NCBI GenBank assembly: GCA_910579055.1
Contig: CAJTSU010000076.1
Coordinates: forward strand, 1 to 16,414
Source: an uncultured Mailhella sp.
GTDB lineage: Bacteria > Desulfobacterota > Desulfovibrionia > Desulfovibrionales > Desulfovibrionaceae
Direction: 5' to 3'
Length of the DNA: 16,414 nucleotides
Under the pieces are notes generated by a model, which saw only the letters and a list, made by a program, of their open reading frames with translations, made no database searches and had not been told where the DNA came from. Made by a program: the position numbers and the translations under genes. Shown here piece by piece: positions 6,430-12,928 of the stretch (positions are counted from its first letter, which is position 1; the number at the start of each line of letters is the position of its first letter).

Positions 6430-7912
6430 GCTGGTTCCCCGAATGCTGCTTTGTCTCCGGAGCAAAGCCCATGTCGGCAAGTAATTCATCGGCCACAATA
6501 TCAGGCAGGGGATGATCGCTTCCGCTCTGATCGCCAAGAAAGGCATCCACCAGTTCACTTGCTTCCGTATCGGCCAGAGCACCGTGATCAGGAGCTGTTT
6601 CCGGGGCAGTCAAGGAAGGATCCCGCTGCGTATCGCTATCGTTCCCGCTTTCCGGTTGCGGAGCGAAAAAATTTTCATCCTCCGCAGCGTCCCCGACAGG
6701 GGGTTCCTGCGCACTCCCTACGTGTTCCGGCATTTCATCCGTCATCACATCCAGCGGATCCGCAACCTCGGCAAGCGAACTCCCATCCTTGCTCAGAGGA
6801 GGTAATATTTCCTGCTCTTCCTGCTCGGGCGCAAGCCCCTCTGACGGAGCATTCTGCGACGCGTCCTCCTGGGAGGTATCTGCACCCTGTTCCTCACCCT
6901 CTTCTGTCACATCCACTCCCACAGCGCGCAGGCTGTGAAGCAGGGTTTGCGTCACAGTCTCGGTTGCAACGAGATCCGCTTTGCTCCGCGGGATTTCCAG
7001 ATGAGCCAGAACTTCATCCACGGCGGAAAAACGTGCGGCCCGGCTGTTATCCACCAGAGCGGACTCGCTTTCCACCACAAGACTGCCCGGTTCCAGCGAA
7101 GGATCTCTGAGTACCTCCCAAGCGGATACGCGCGAGTTGACATGACGCGCATCCGATAAAATATCATGAACCAGGTCGGCATCCTCCGGGTTGACCCGAA
7201 CCGAAAAAGAGCGCTTGTCCAGCAACGCTCTCATGCTCTGATCCAGCAGAGAAGACAGCACCTCCGCACGCTCCGCACGGATGACAAGGCCGGTGCCCTT
7301 CTCCGCCACCTCTCGCACCAGTGCAGTCAAATCGTGCCGCCAGGCCTCGAAAATCGCGGCACACTGCTCCTGGATGCCGATAAGCACCGAGCCGGTGGCA
7401 TTGGCCAATTCTTCTCGTGCCTGCACCAGTTCTTCCCGTGCCTGCGCCCGCCCTTCAGCCAGCCCGGTTTCATGGGCCGTGCGCTGCCTGTTTTCCGCCT
7501 GTTCACGGGCTGCTTCTGCCTGCCGCATTTCCTCCGCAACCTTTTCACGCTCGCGCGCGATTTCGGCACGGACAGCTTCAGCTTCGCCTATAATTTGTTC
7601 AGCCCGCCCACGAGCCTCGTTTTCCAGAGCTTCACCACGCCGGCGCGCCTGAAGCAGCAGCTCACGCACCCGTTCCGTGGCGCGGGCGCGCACCCGTTCC
7701 ATATAATCATTTTCTGTCTGCTTGCTCCACTGATCACGCTGCGTCGCGGTGTACAACCGCTCAAGAGTGGTTTCCCGATCGCTTTGCGGCCCCATGAAAA
7801 TAGTGCCGTAGACCTTGCCGCCGACAATTTCCCGCCCTCCGGCATGGCCGGATTCGCGGGAAACGCCTTCGGAGGGCACGGTACCTGAACGACCATTACT
7901 AGATGAAGGCAT
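6416..7912 (-). CDS. fliH: flagellar export regulator FliH with long acidic tail
   Basis: FliH is the elongated dimer that binds and restrains the FliI ATPase and links it to the C-ring and export gate. The first ~65 residues are polar. About 66-170 is an Arg/Glu/Ala-rich coiled coil of the kind seen in FliH and V/F-ATPase stalks. About 175-310 is the folded FliI-binding domain, including FSVRVNPEDADLV and LEPGSLVVESE. Residues from about 335 to 498 form an acidic, low-complexity tail rich in E, D, S, P and Q. FliH is commonly 230-300 residues, so this one is much longer. The ATG at 7912 overlaps the end of fliG by 14 bases and has GGAGG eight bases upstream, which fixes the start. The stop lies inside a hairpin. 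Identification rests on domain layout and position between fliG and fliI. Confidence 0.88.
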   Translation of the reverse strand: MPSSSNGRSGTVPSEGVSRESGHAGGREIVGGKVYGTIFMGPQSDRETTLERLYTATQRDQWSKQTENDYMERVRARATERVRELLLQARRRGEALENEARGRAEQIIGEAEAVRAEIAREREKVAEEMRQAEAAREQAENRQRTAHETGLAEGRAQAREELVQAREELANATGSVLIGIQEQCAAIFEAWRHDLTALVREVAEKGTGLVIRAERAEVLSSLLDQSMRALLDKRSFSVRVNPEDADLVHDILSDARHVNSRVSAWEVLRDPSLEPGSLVVESESALVDNSRAARFSAVDEVLAHLEIPRSKADLVATETVTQTLLHSLRAVGVDVTEEGEEQGADTSQEDASQNAPSEGLAPEQEEQEILPPLSKDGSSLAEVADPLDVMTDEMPEHVGSAQEPPVGDAAEDENFFAPQPESGNDSDTQRDPSLTAPETAPDHGALADTEASELVDAFLGDQSGSDHPLPDIVADELLADMGFAPETKQHSGNQHSAT

Positions 7913-8897
7913 CGCCGCCGCCTCCGCGGTTGATCACAATTTTGTTCGTGCCTTCGAGCCTGCGCACGATCTTCACAATATTCTGCTGCGCGCCTTCCAC
8001 TTCGGACAGGCGGGCCGGCCCCATATATTCCAGTTCTTCACGGATCATATTGCCCGCACGTTCGGACATATTCTTGAAGAAACGCTCCTTCAAGTCATCG
8101 GAAGCGCCGCGCAAAGCCAAAGTAAGGTCATCGTTGTTGACTTCCTTGAGCAGCTCGCGCATGCCCCGATCGTCCAGAAGCTTACAGTCTTCAAACACAA
8201 ACATGAGGTTGCGGATGTCTTCGGCCATCTGGGAGGATTCCTCCTCGATTTCCGAAAGCACTTCTTCTTCCGTGGCGCGATCCACATTGTTGAGGATTTC
8301 CGCCACGCTTTGCACACCGCCGACCTTCTTGCCTTCCTTGCCGCCCATGGCGATCAGCTGGCTTTGCAAAACCCGATCCACCTCCATCAGCATCTCTTCC
8401 GGCACGGACTCCAGCTTGGCCAGGCGCATCAACACTTCCGCCCGTACTCCGGCGGGAAGCATGGACAGCATGGTGGCGGCCTGATCCGGCTTGAGGTGCC
8501 CGAGAATGAGCGCCAGCGTCTGAGGATGTTCACTGCGCAGCAACTGGGCAAGCATGCGGGGACTCACCCTCTCCAGTTCACGGAAGGGCACCGGCCCGGT
8601 TTCAAGTTCAAGCGAATCCATGACGTATTTGGCGGTTTCACCGTCCAGGTTGGCCATGATCAGACGCTTGGCAGCATCTTCCCCGCCGGACACCACATCC
8701 ATACCCGTGACGAGCGATTGATGGAACTCGCGCAGAACGCCTTCCACCTCTTCGCGAGGAACTGGGGTCAAATCTACGATGGCTTTGGAAATTGCGGTAA
8801 TTTCCTGACGGTCCATGCGCTTGAACACGTCCGCCGTGAACTTGTCGCCCAGGGCGAGCAGAAGAACCGCTATTTTCTGTGAGCCTTTGAGATCCAT
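7899..8897 (-). CDS. fliG: flagellar motor switch protein FliG
   Basis: FliG sits on the MS ring, forms the upper part of the C-ring and carries the charged helix that meets the stator. EHPQT is at 123-127 (middle domain, FliM contact). The C-terminal domain shows FVFEDCKLLDDRGMRELLKEV, split from NMSERAGNMIREELEYMGPARL, both typical, with the charged torque residues present. A longer frame opens with GTG at 8906, but that codon lies on top of the Shine-Dalgarno site. AAGGAG ends eight bases before the ATG at 8897, so the 332-residue form is preferred. fliF, the usual upstream neighbour, is absent: 744 bp of gene-poor DNA and then purQ lie upstream. Confidence 0.95.
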   Translation of the reverse strand: MDLKGSQKIAVLLLALGDKFTADVFKRMDRQEITAISKAIVDLTPVPREEVEGVLREFHQSLVTGMDVVSGGEDAAKRLIMANLDGETAKYVMDSLELETGPVPFRELERVSPRMLAQLLRSEHPQTLALILGHLKPDQAATMLSMLPAGVRAEVLMRLAKLESVPEEMLMEVDRVLQSQLIAMGGKEGKKVGGVQSVAEILNNVDRATEEEVLSEIEEESSQMAEDIRNLMFVFEDCKLLDDRGMRELLKEVNNDDLTLALRGASDDLKERFFKNMSERAGNMIREELEYMGPARLSEVEGAQQNIVKIVRRLEGTNKIVINRGGGGDAFI

Positions 8898-9097
8898 ACC
8901 TGTCACTCCTTAAAACTGCATTTCCCGACGCAAATTTTCCACAGAACCATTGTACCGGATCGCATTACTGATTGCATACTCAAACCACTTACGGCACAGG
9001 TTCCGTCAAATTCCCGACGAAAAAACCGCGTGTTCCGCCGCGACAAAAACATATGCAAATTACTTGCCAGAAGCAAGAAAGTAAATGTATTCCCTGG

Positions 9098-9151
9098 AGA
9101 GCAGTTTGCTATTTGGAAATATCCGCCAGCCAGACCTTGTGTTCTGACTCG
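9098..9151 (+). repeat. dispersed intergenic repeat, internal copy
   Basis: It begins AGAGCAGTTTGC, runs through AAATATCCGCCAGCCAG and reaches TGTGTTCTGACTCG. The end of the window (16361-16414) carries the same series of blocks (AGAGCG, TTTTGC, GTATCTACCAGCCAG, TATGTTCTGGCGCG) with one single-base gap. The true right end is unknown because the second copy is cut, so the unit may extend further into 9152-9560. Confidence 0.7.
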
Positions 9152-9324
9152 CAAGTTTCCCATATTCATCGGAGCCATCCCTGCGGGCCGCCCGGCGGGT
9201 GGCTGTTCCGGCGTCCAATGCCTTTAGATGAGTCTCTGCCTTGGTCAACTCCATGGAGCAGTTTGACTTTTGGGCAATTTCACAATGAAAGGCTCTGTCA
9301 TGGAAGCGTGTTGGCAGCGTTGCG

Positions 9325-9399
9325 CGGAGCGTATGTTTTTGCTCCGGCACAGGCGGCAATATTCATTGCCGCAAAGATCAGCCCGTGTTCCACACGGGC
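9325..9399. other. cluster of three consecutive hairpins
   Basis: CGGAGC (9325-9330) pairs with GCTCCG (9341-9346), GCGGCAAT-ATTC-ATTGCCGC occupies 9353-9372, and GCCCGTGT-TCC-ACACGGGC occupies 9381-9399. The last two stems are perfect 8-mers. The following 60 bases contain further short GC palindromes such as GCGGC-TCC-GCCGC. This could be a structured RNA or hairpin-rich mobile DNA; no promoter or family match is claimed. Confidence 0.45.
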
Positions 9400-9582
9400 G
9401 AAAGGCATGTATCCCCGGCCGGCTTCGCTTGCGCCTTCGTGCGGCTCCGCCGCCCAAAGGCTCCGCTGCGCGAAACATTGCTTCGGCGATCAAGGGATAT
9501 GTTCAACACTATTCTGGAACAGAGCCAAATGAAATTGCCCTCAATGTTTTTTAAGGAGAAGAAAACATGTCTCCCAAAATCA

Positions 9583-9613
9583 TCCGGCCGCTCACCTCAC
9601 GCTTGCGGCCGGA
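9583..9613 (-). terminator. probable purQ terminator
   Basis: TCCGGCCGC (9583-9591) and GCGGCCGGA (9605-9613) form a perfect 9-bp stem with a 13-base loop. The stem starts 28 bases past the purQ stop. On the minus strand the stem is followed by TGATTTTGGG, a short T-run. The + side has a T-rich tract as well. Confidence 0.55.
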
Positions 9614-9641
9614 CAGAATTTTCTTTCCCTGCAACATCAGC

Positions 9642-10445
9642 TCAGCGCAGATAGCGCACAGCGTTTTCGAACAGGGCCGTTCCGGGCAATTCATATTCAC
9701 CACGGCTCCAGCGGGGGGCGTTGGTCGCGTGGTTAAAAGCCTCGGGATGCGGCATGAGGCCCAGCACATGCCCGGTCGGATCGGTAAGCCCGGCAATGGC
9801 GCGCGGCGAGCCATTGGGGTTGGCCGGATATTCCATGGTGGGGCGGCCGCTTTGCGGGTCGGCATAAGACAGGGTGACAAGGTTTTCCGCTTCCAGACGA
9901 TCCAGCGTGACATCATCAGGGGCCACCAGCCGCCCCTCTCCGTGACGTACCGGCATCATCAGATGGTTAAGCCCTTTGGTGAACACGCAGGGACTCTGCG
10001 GATTCACTGCGAGGCGCACCCAGCGATCCTCATAACGGGCCGACGCGTTATGGGAAAGTGAAACCTGGCGTTCAAAACGCTTGCCGTCCAGAGCGGGCAA
10101 AAGCCCCAGCTTGACCAGGAGCTGAAAACCGTTGCAAATGCCGAGCATAAGCTTGCCGTCATCAAGAAAACGGTTCAGGTGTTCCAGCAAGGGCATACCG
10201 GCCTTATCCGCAAGATGCAGCCAGCGCTGTGCCGCCGCCTGAGCCGCGCCCAGGTCATCTCCGTCAAGAAATCCGCCGGGGAATACCAGCATGTGATAAT
10301 CTTCAAGCCGAGTTTCACCTTCCACGATATCGGAAAAATGCACGATATCGGCGCAATCCGCGCCCGCGAGCAGCGCCGCGTGCGCGCTTTCCGCATGGGA
10401 ATTGGTTCCATAACCGGTGAGCACCAGAACATTGACCTTGGCCAT
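9642..10445 (-). CDS. purQ: phosphoribosylformylglycinamidine synthase, glutaminase subunit
   Basis: PurQ hydrolyses glutamine and channels ammonia to the PurL synthetase, converting FGAR to FGAM in purine synthesis. It is a class I glutamine amidotransferase: nucleophile C104 in GICNGFQLL, with H233 and E235 in MPHPEAF completing the triad. FPGGFLDGDDLGAA (55-68) forms part of the oxyanion-hole region, and YPANPNGSPRAIAGL (206-220) is typical of PurQ and the end of large PurL. At 267 residues it is at the long end for a stand-alone PurQ. GGAG six bases before the ATG supports the start. Neither purL nor purS is nearby, so the synthetase is encoded elsewhere. Confidence 0.92.
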   Translation of the reverse strand: MAKVNVLVLTGYGTNSHAESAHAALLAGADCADIVHFSDIVEGETRLEDYHMLVFPGGFLDGDDLGAAQAAAQRWLHLADKAGMPLLEHLNRFLDDGKLMLGICNGFQLLVKLGLLPALDGKRFERQVSLSHNASARYEDRWVRLAVNPQSPCVFTKGLNHLMMPVRHGEGRLVAPDDVTLDRLEAENLVTLSYADPQSGRPTMEYPANPNGSPRAIAGLTDPTGHVLGLMPHPEAFNHATNAPRWSRGEYELPGTALFENAVRYLR

Positions 10446-10568
10446 TATGCGCTCCGAGGAGGGTTGATGGGATCTGCTTCTGCCGGAAAAGCACGCTTAC
10501 AGCGGGATTTCTGACATAAAAACAACGCTTCCCGCCAGCTTTTTGCCGGAAAAAACGTCCCTCTTTCT

Positions 10569-10598
10569 TTTATAAGGGGGATAAAGTATAGTGAACAA
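10569..10598 (-). promoter_or_regulatory. possible purQ promoter
   Basis: On the minus strand TTGTTC (complement of 10593-10598) is followed after 18 bases by TATAAA (complement of 10569-10574). The -10 is good, the -35 only moderate. It lies about 125 bases upstream of the purQ start. Confidence 0.4.
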
Positions 10599-10607
10599 AG
10601 GTATAAT
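10587..10607 (+). promoter_or_regulatory. possible pyrG -10 elements
   Basis: A perfect TATAAT (10602-10607) and a TATAGT (10587-10592) occur on the + strand, but neither has a convincing -35 at 16-18 bases. If used, the transcript would carry a leader of more than 300 bases that includes the whole hairpin element. Confidence 0.3.
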
Positions 10608-10721
10608 GCGTCAATGGGGTGTCATGTTCCCCAATTTGTGCCATACATGAAAGATCATTGCGCGCCGCGCGATGGAATCCTGTGCGTTCCGAAATGGAAC
10701 CCGGCGTGATAAAACCGCAGC

Positions 10722-10853
10722 CTGCTGACGTTGTCAGCAGCCCGAAAATTGCGAGCAGGTCGCGGTGGCCTCGCGATTTTCGGGCATTCCGTCAAGCCGC
10801 TGTGCGGCTTGGACGGCGCAAACTCCGCGAAGCGGGGTTTGTCATCATTCTGA
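10722..10853 (-). repeat. composite hairpin element flanking pyrG, left copy (inverted)
   Basis: In + order: CTGCTGAC-GTT-GTCAGCAG (10722-10740); a long hairpin CCCGAAAATTGCGAG / CTCGCGATTTTCGGG (10741-10755 with 10770-10784, 14 of 15 paired); CAAGCCGC-TGT-GCGGCTTG (10793-10811); a short CCGC/GCGG stem; and TGTCATCATTCTGA. The reverse complement matches 12645-12794 module by module. It lies in the pyrG leader. Confidence 0.75.
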
Positions 10854-10935
10854 CCACTGACGCTGTCAATGGTTTGAACTTCGCTGTTTTGTCGACTCTC
10901 TCCCCCTGCGGGGGCAAACCATAAAGGAAGTTCTG

Positions 10936-12588
10936 ATGAAGACCAAGTTCATTTTCGTCACCGGCGGCGTTCTTTCCTCCCTCGGTAAAGGCCTTGCGGC
11001 GGCTTCCCTTGGTGCGCTGCTCAAAGCGCGCGGACTGTCCGTCACCATCCAGAAACTGGACCCGTACATCAACGTGGACCCCGGCACCATGAGCCCCTTC
11101 CAGCACGGCGAAGTCTTTGTCACTGATGACGGAGCGGAAACCGACCTCGATCTCGGCCACTATGAGCGTTATCTGGGCGTGCCGCTTTCCCAGAAAAACA
11201 ATACCACTTCCGGGCGTATCTATTACGATGTCATCACCAAGGAGCGCCGGGGCGACTATCTTGGAGGAACCGTACAGGTGATTCCGCACATCACCGATGA
11301 AATCAAACGCACCGTGCTCAGCCTGGCTCAGGGCGACAACCCTCCCGACGTGGCGCTGATCGAAATCGGCGGAACTGTGGGCGACATTGAAGGTCTGCCT
11401 TTTCTTGAAGCCATGCGTCAGTTGCGCACCGAACTCGGGCGCGACAGTTGTCTGAACATCCACCTCACGCTTGTGCCCTACCTGCGATCGGCAGGCGAGC
11501 ACAAAACCAAGCCCACCCAGCATAGCGTGAAGGAACTGCTCTCCATCGGCATTCAGCCCGATGTCATTCTCTGCCGCTGCGAGGAACCCATCCCCGCAGA
11601 GGTCAAGCGCAAGATTGCCCTGTTCTGCAATGTGGACGAAGACGCCGTCTTTTCTTCCGTAGACGTGAAAAACGTGTATGAAGTCCCTCTCAAGTTCTAT
11701 GATGAGGGTTTTGACCAGAAAATCGCCATCATGCTCCGCCTGCCCGCGCGCAACGCCGACCTCACCGCATGGCGCCAGCTCATTTATGATTTTGATCACC
11801 CGGAAAGCAAGGCAACCATCGCTATAGTGGGCAAATATGTTGAACTGAAAGAAGCCTACAAAAGCCTGCATGAAGCGCTTACTCACGCCGGCGTGGCCAA
11901 TCGTGCCACCGTGGACCTGCGCTATGTCAATTCCGAGGAAATCTCGGCTGACAATATGGAAAAAACCTTTGCCGAATGCGACGGTATTCTGGTACCCGGC
12001 GGTTTCGGCTACCGGGGCGTGGAAGGCAAGATTGAAACCATCCGCTACGCCCGCGAGAAAAAAATTCCCTTCTTCGGCATCTGCCTCGGCATGCAGTGCG
12101 CGGTGATCGAGTTTGCCCGTCATGTAGCCGGCATCGCCAAGGCCAATTCCGAAGAATTTGATCCTTTGGGAGCGGATAAGGTCATTTACCTCATGACCGA
12201 GTGGTATGACTTCCGCAAGCAGGCGGTGGAAACCCGCGACGAAGCCAGCGACAAAGGCGGTACCATGCGTTTGGGTGCCTACCCCTGCAAGGTTCTGCCC
12301 GGCACTCACGCCGGAGATGCCTACCAGAAGACCGAAATCTCCGAGCGCCACCGTCACCGCTATGAATTCAACAATGCGTATAAGGATATTCTGGCCGAGC
12401 ACGGCATGATCTTCAGCGGCACATCTCCCGACGGTTCGCTGGTGGAAATGGTGGAAGTGCCCGAACATCCCTGGTTTGTAGGCTGTCAGTTCCACCCGGA
12501 GTTCAAGTCCAACCCCATGCATGCCCACCCGCTGTTCAAGGCTTTTATCGGCGCGGCGGTGAAGCAACGCGCAGAAAATCGCTGTTAA
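10936..12588 (+). CDS. pyrG: CTP synthase
   Basis: PyrG converts UTP + ATP + glutamine to CTP in the cytosol. The N-terminal synthetase domain begins KFIFVTGGVLSSLGKGLAA (residues 4-22, P-loop), followed by DPYINVDPGTMSPFQHGEVF, ETDLDLGHYERYL, EIGGTVGDIE and SAGEHKTKPTQHSVKEL. The C-terminal glutaminase domain has nucleophile C383 in GICLGMQ and H520/E522 in FHPEF. The 550-residue length is normal. AAGGAAG lies five bases before the ATG. The gene precedes kdsA, a neighbourhood that makes sense because CTP activates Kdo, but it is bracketed by inverted copies of a hairpin element, and a promoter separates it from kdsA. Confidence 0.98.
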   Translation: MKTKFIFVTGGVLSSLGKGLAAASLGALLKARGLSVTIQKLDPYINVDPGTMSPFQHGEVFVTDDGAETDLDLGHYERYLGVPLSQKNNTTSGRIYYDVITKERRGDYLGGTVQVIPHITDEIKRTVLSLAQGDNPPDVALIEIGGTVGDIEGLPFLEAMRQLRTELGRDSCLNIHLTLVPYLRSAGEHKTKPTQHSVKELLSIGIQPDVILCRCEEPIPAEVKRKIALFCNVDEDAVFSSVDVKNVYEVPLKFYDEGFDQKIAIMLRLPARNADLTAWRQLIYDFDHPESKATIAIVGKYVELKEAYKSLHEALTHAGVANRATVDLRYVNSEEISADNMEKTFAECDGILVPGGFGYRGVEGKIETIRYAREKKIPFFGICLGMQCAVIEFARHVAGIAKANSEEFDPLGADKVIYLMTEWYDFRKQAVETRDEASDKGGTMRLGAYPCKVLPGTHAGDAYQKTEISERHRHRYEFNNAYKDILAEHGMIFSGTSPDGSLVEMVEVPEHPWFVGCQFHPEFKSNPMHAHPLFKAFIGAAVKQRAENRC

Positions 12589-12617
12589 CCGCACAAGGTT
12601 GAGGAGCTGAAAACCTT

Positions 12618-12640
12618 TCAAGCCCCGCCGAAAAACGACG
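12618..12640 (+). repeat. 23-bp direct repeat, left member
   Basis: It reads TCAAGCCCCGCCGAAAAACG plus ACG, and matches 12797-12819 at 21 of 23 positions. It ends four bases before the right hairpin element. Confidence 0.6.
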
Positions 12641-12644
12641 GATG

Positions 12645-12794
12645 TTCAGAATCATGACAAAACCCCGCATCGCGGAGTTTGCGTCGTCTAAGCCGCCAAA
12701 GCGGTTTGACGAAAAGACCCGAAAATCAGGCACCTGCGGCGCGGCAAAGCTGCGGCCTGCTCCTGATTTTCGGGACTGCTGACGTTGCCGACAG
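12645..12794 (+). repeat. composite hairpin element flanking pyrG, right copy
   Basis: In + order: TTCAGAATCATGACA, a short CCGC/GCGG stem, AAGCCGC/GCGGTTT (12690-12696 with 12701-12707, one G-T pair), a perfect 13-bp stem CCCGAAAATCAGG / CCTGATTTTCGGG (12718-12730 with 12762-12774), and CTGCTGACGTTGCCGACAG (12776-12794). The order mirrors the left copy. The big stem differs in sequence from the left copy, yet both arms changed together. Confidence 0.75.
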
Positions 12795-12796
12795 CC

Positions 12797-12826
12797 TCAA
12801 GCCCCGCCCAAAAACGGCGTTTTTTT
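12797..12826 (+). terminator. possible pyrG terminator within right direct repeat
   Basis: CGCC (12805-12808) can pair with GGCG (12816-12819), followed by seven Ts (12820-12826). The stem is short, but the T-run is the best on this side of pyrG. The left member of the direct repeat lacks the T-run. Confidence 0.4.
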
Positions 12827-12850
12827 GCCCGCGGGCAGTTTCTTTCTTCT

Positions 12851-12879
12851 TTGACGAAGCTCCCATTCGTGAGTATTCT
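12851..12879 (+). promoter_or_regulatory. sigma-70-like promoter for the kdsA-lptB operon
   Basis: TTGACG (12851-12856), 17-base spacer, TATTCT (12874-12879). It lies 49 bases before the kdsA ATG and just after the T-run terminator, a sensible boundary between pyrG and the LPS operon. Confidence 0.6.
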
Positions 12880-12928
12880 TGCAAAAAATACCACATTATC
12901 ATTTCACCTGAACCTTTCAGAGCGTTGC

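Larger units (their letters stand above)
8898..9641. other. 744-bp gene-poor region between fliG and purQ
   Basis: No convincing protein gene was found. The longest frame (minus strand, 9060-9359, 99 codons) overlaps repeat and hairpin DNA and has no clear ribosome binding site. The region must contain the fliG leader. A TACAAT-like -10 on the minus strand at 8949-8954 has no good -35. It holds the 9098 repeat, three or more adjacent hairpins (9325-9399), an unexplained Shine-Dalgarno/ATG pair (9553-9569) and the purQ terminator hairpin (9583-9613). Confidence 0.5.
10446..10935. other. divergent control region between purQ and pyrG
   Basis: This 490-bp non-coding stretch holds back-to-back promoter-like boxes (10569-10607), the left inverted copy of the hairpin element (10722-10853), a small hairpin CCCCC-TGC-GGGGG (10902-10914) and the pyrG ribosome binding site AAGGAAG (10924-10930, five bases before the ATG). 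A short GGAATCCTGTGCGTTCC at 10674-10690 echoes the core of the 2312 palindrome. Confidence 0.55.
12589..12928. other. intergenic region between pyrG and kdsA
   Basis: This 340-bp non-coding stretch contains, in order, a 23-base segment (12618-12640), the right copy of the hairpin element (12645-12794), a near-identical repeat of the 23-base segment (12797-12819) running into seven Ts, a perfect palindrome TGCCCGCGGGCA (12826-12837) and the kdsA promoter. Confidence 0.6.

Noticed and set aside
8911..9000. Sigma-54 or sigma-28 flagellar promoter before fliG
   Set aside because: The closest GG/GC pair has spacing 9 instead of 10, and no sigma-28 match was good enough to report.
9060..9359. 99-codon minus-strand frame as a hypothetical gene
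   Set aside because: It runs through repeat and hairpin DNA, shows no clear ribosome binding site and no recognisable domain. It may be annotated elsewhere as hypothetical, but the sequence does not support it.
10936..12588. Inversion of pyrG as a regulated switch
   Set aside because: The inverted flanks make it imaginable, but no recombinase gene is seen, the promoters do not suggest switching, and turning off CTP synthase would be costly; kept only as a remark.
10792..12621. 609-codon minus-strand frame opposite pyrG
   Set aside because: Complete shadow of pyrG; composition is that of a reverse-strand artefact.
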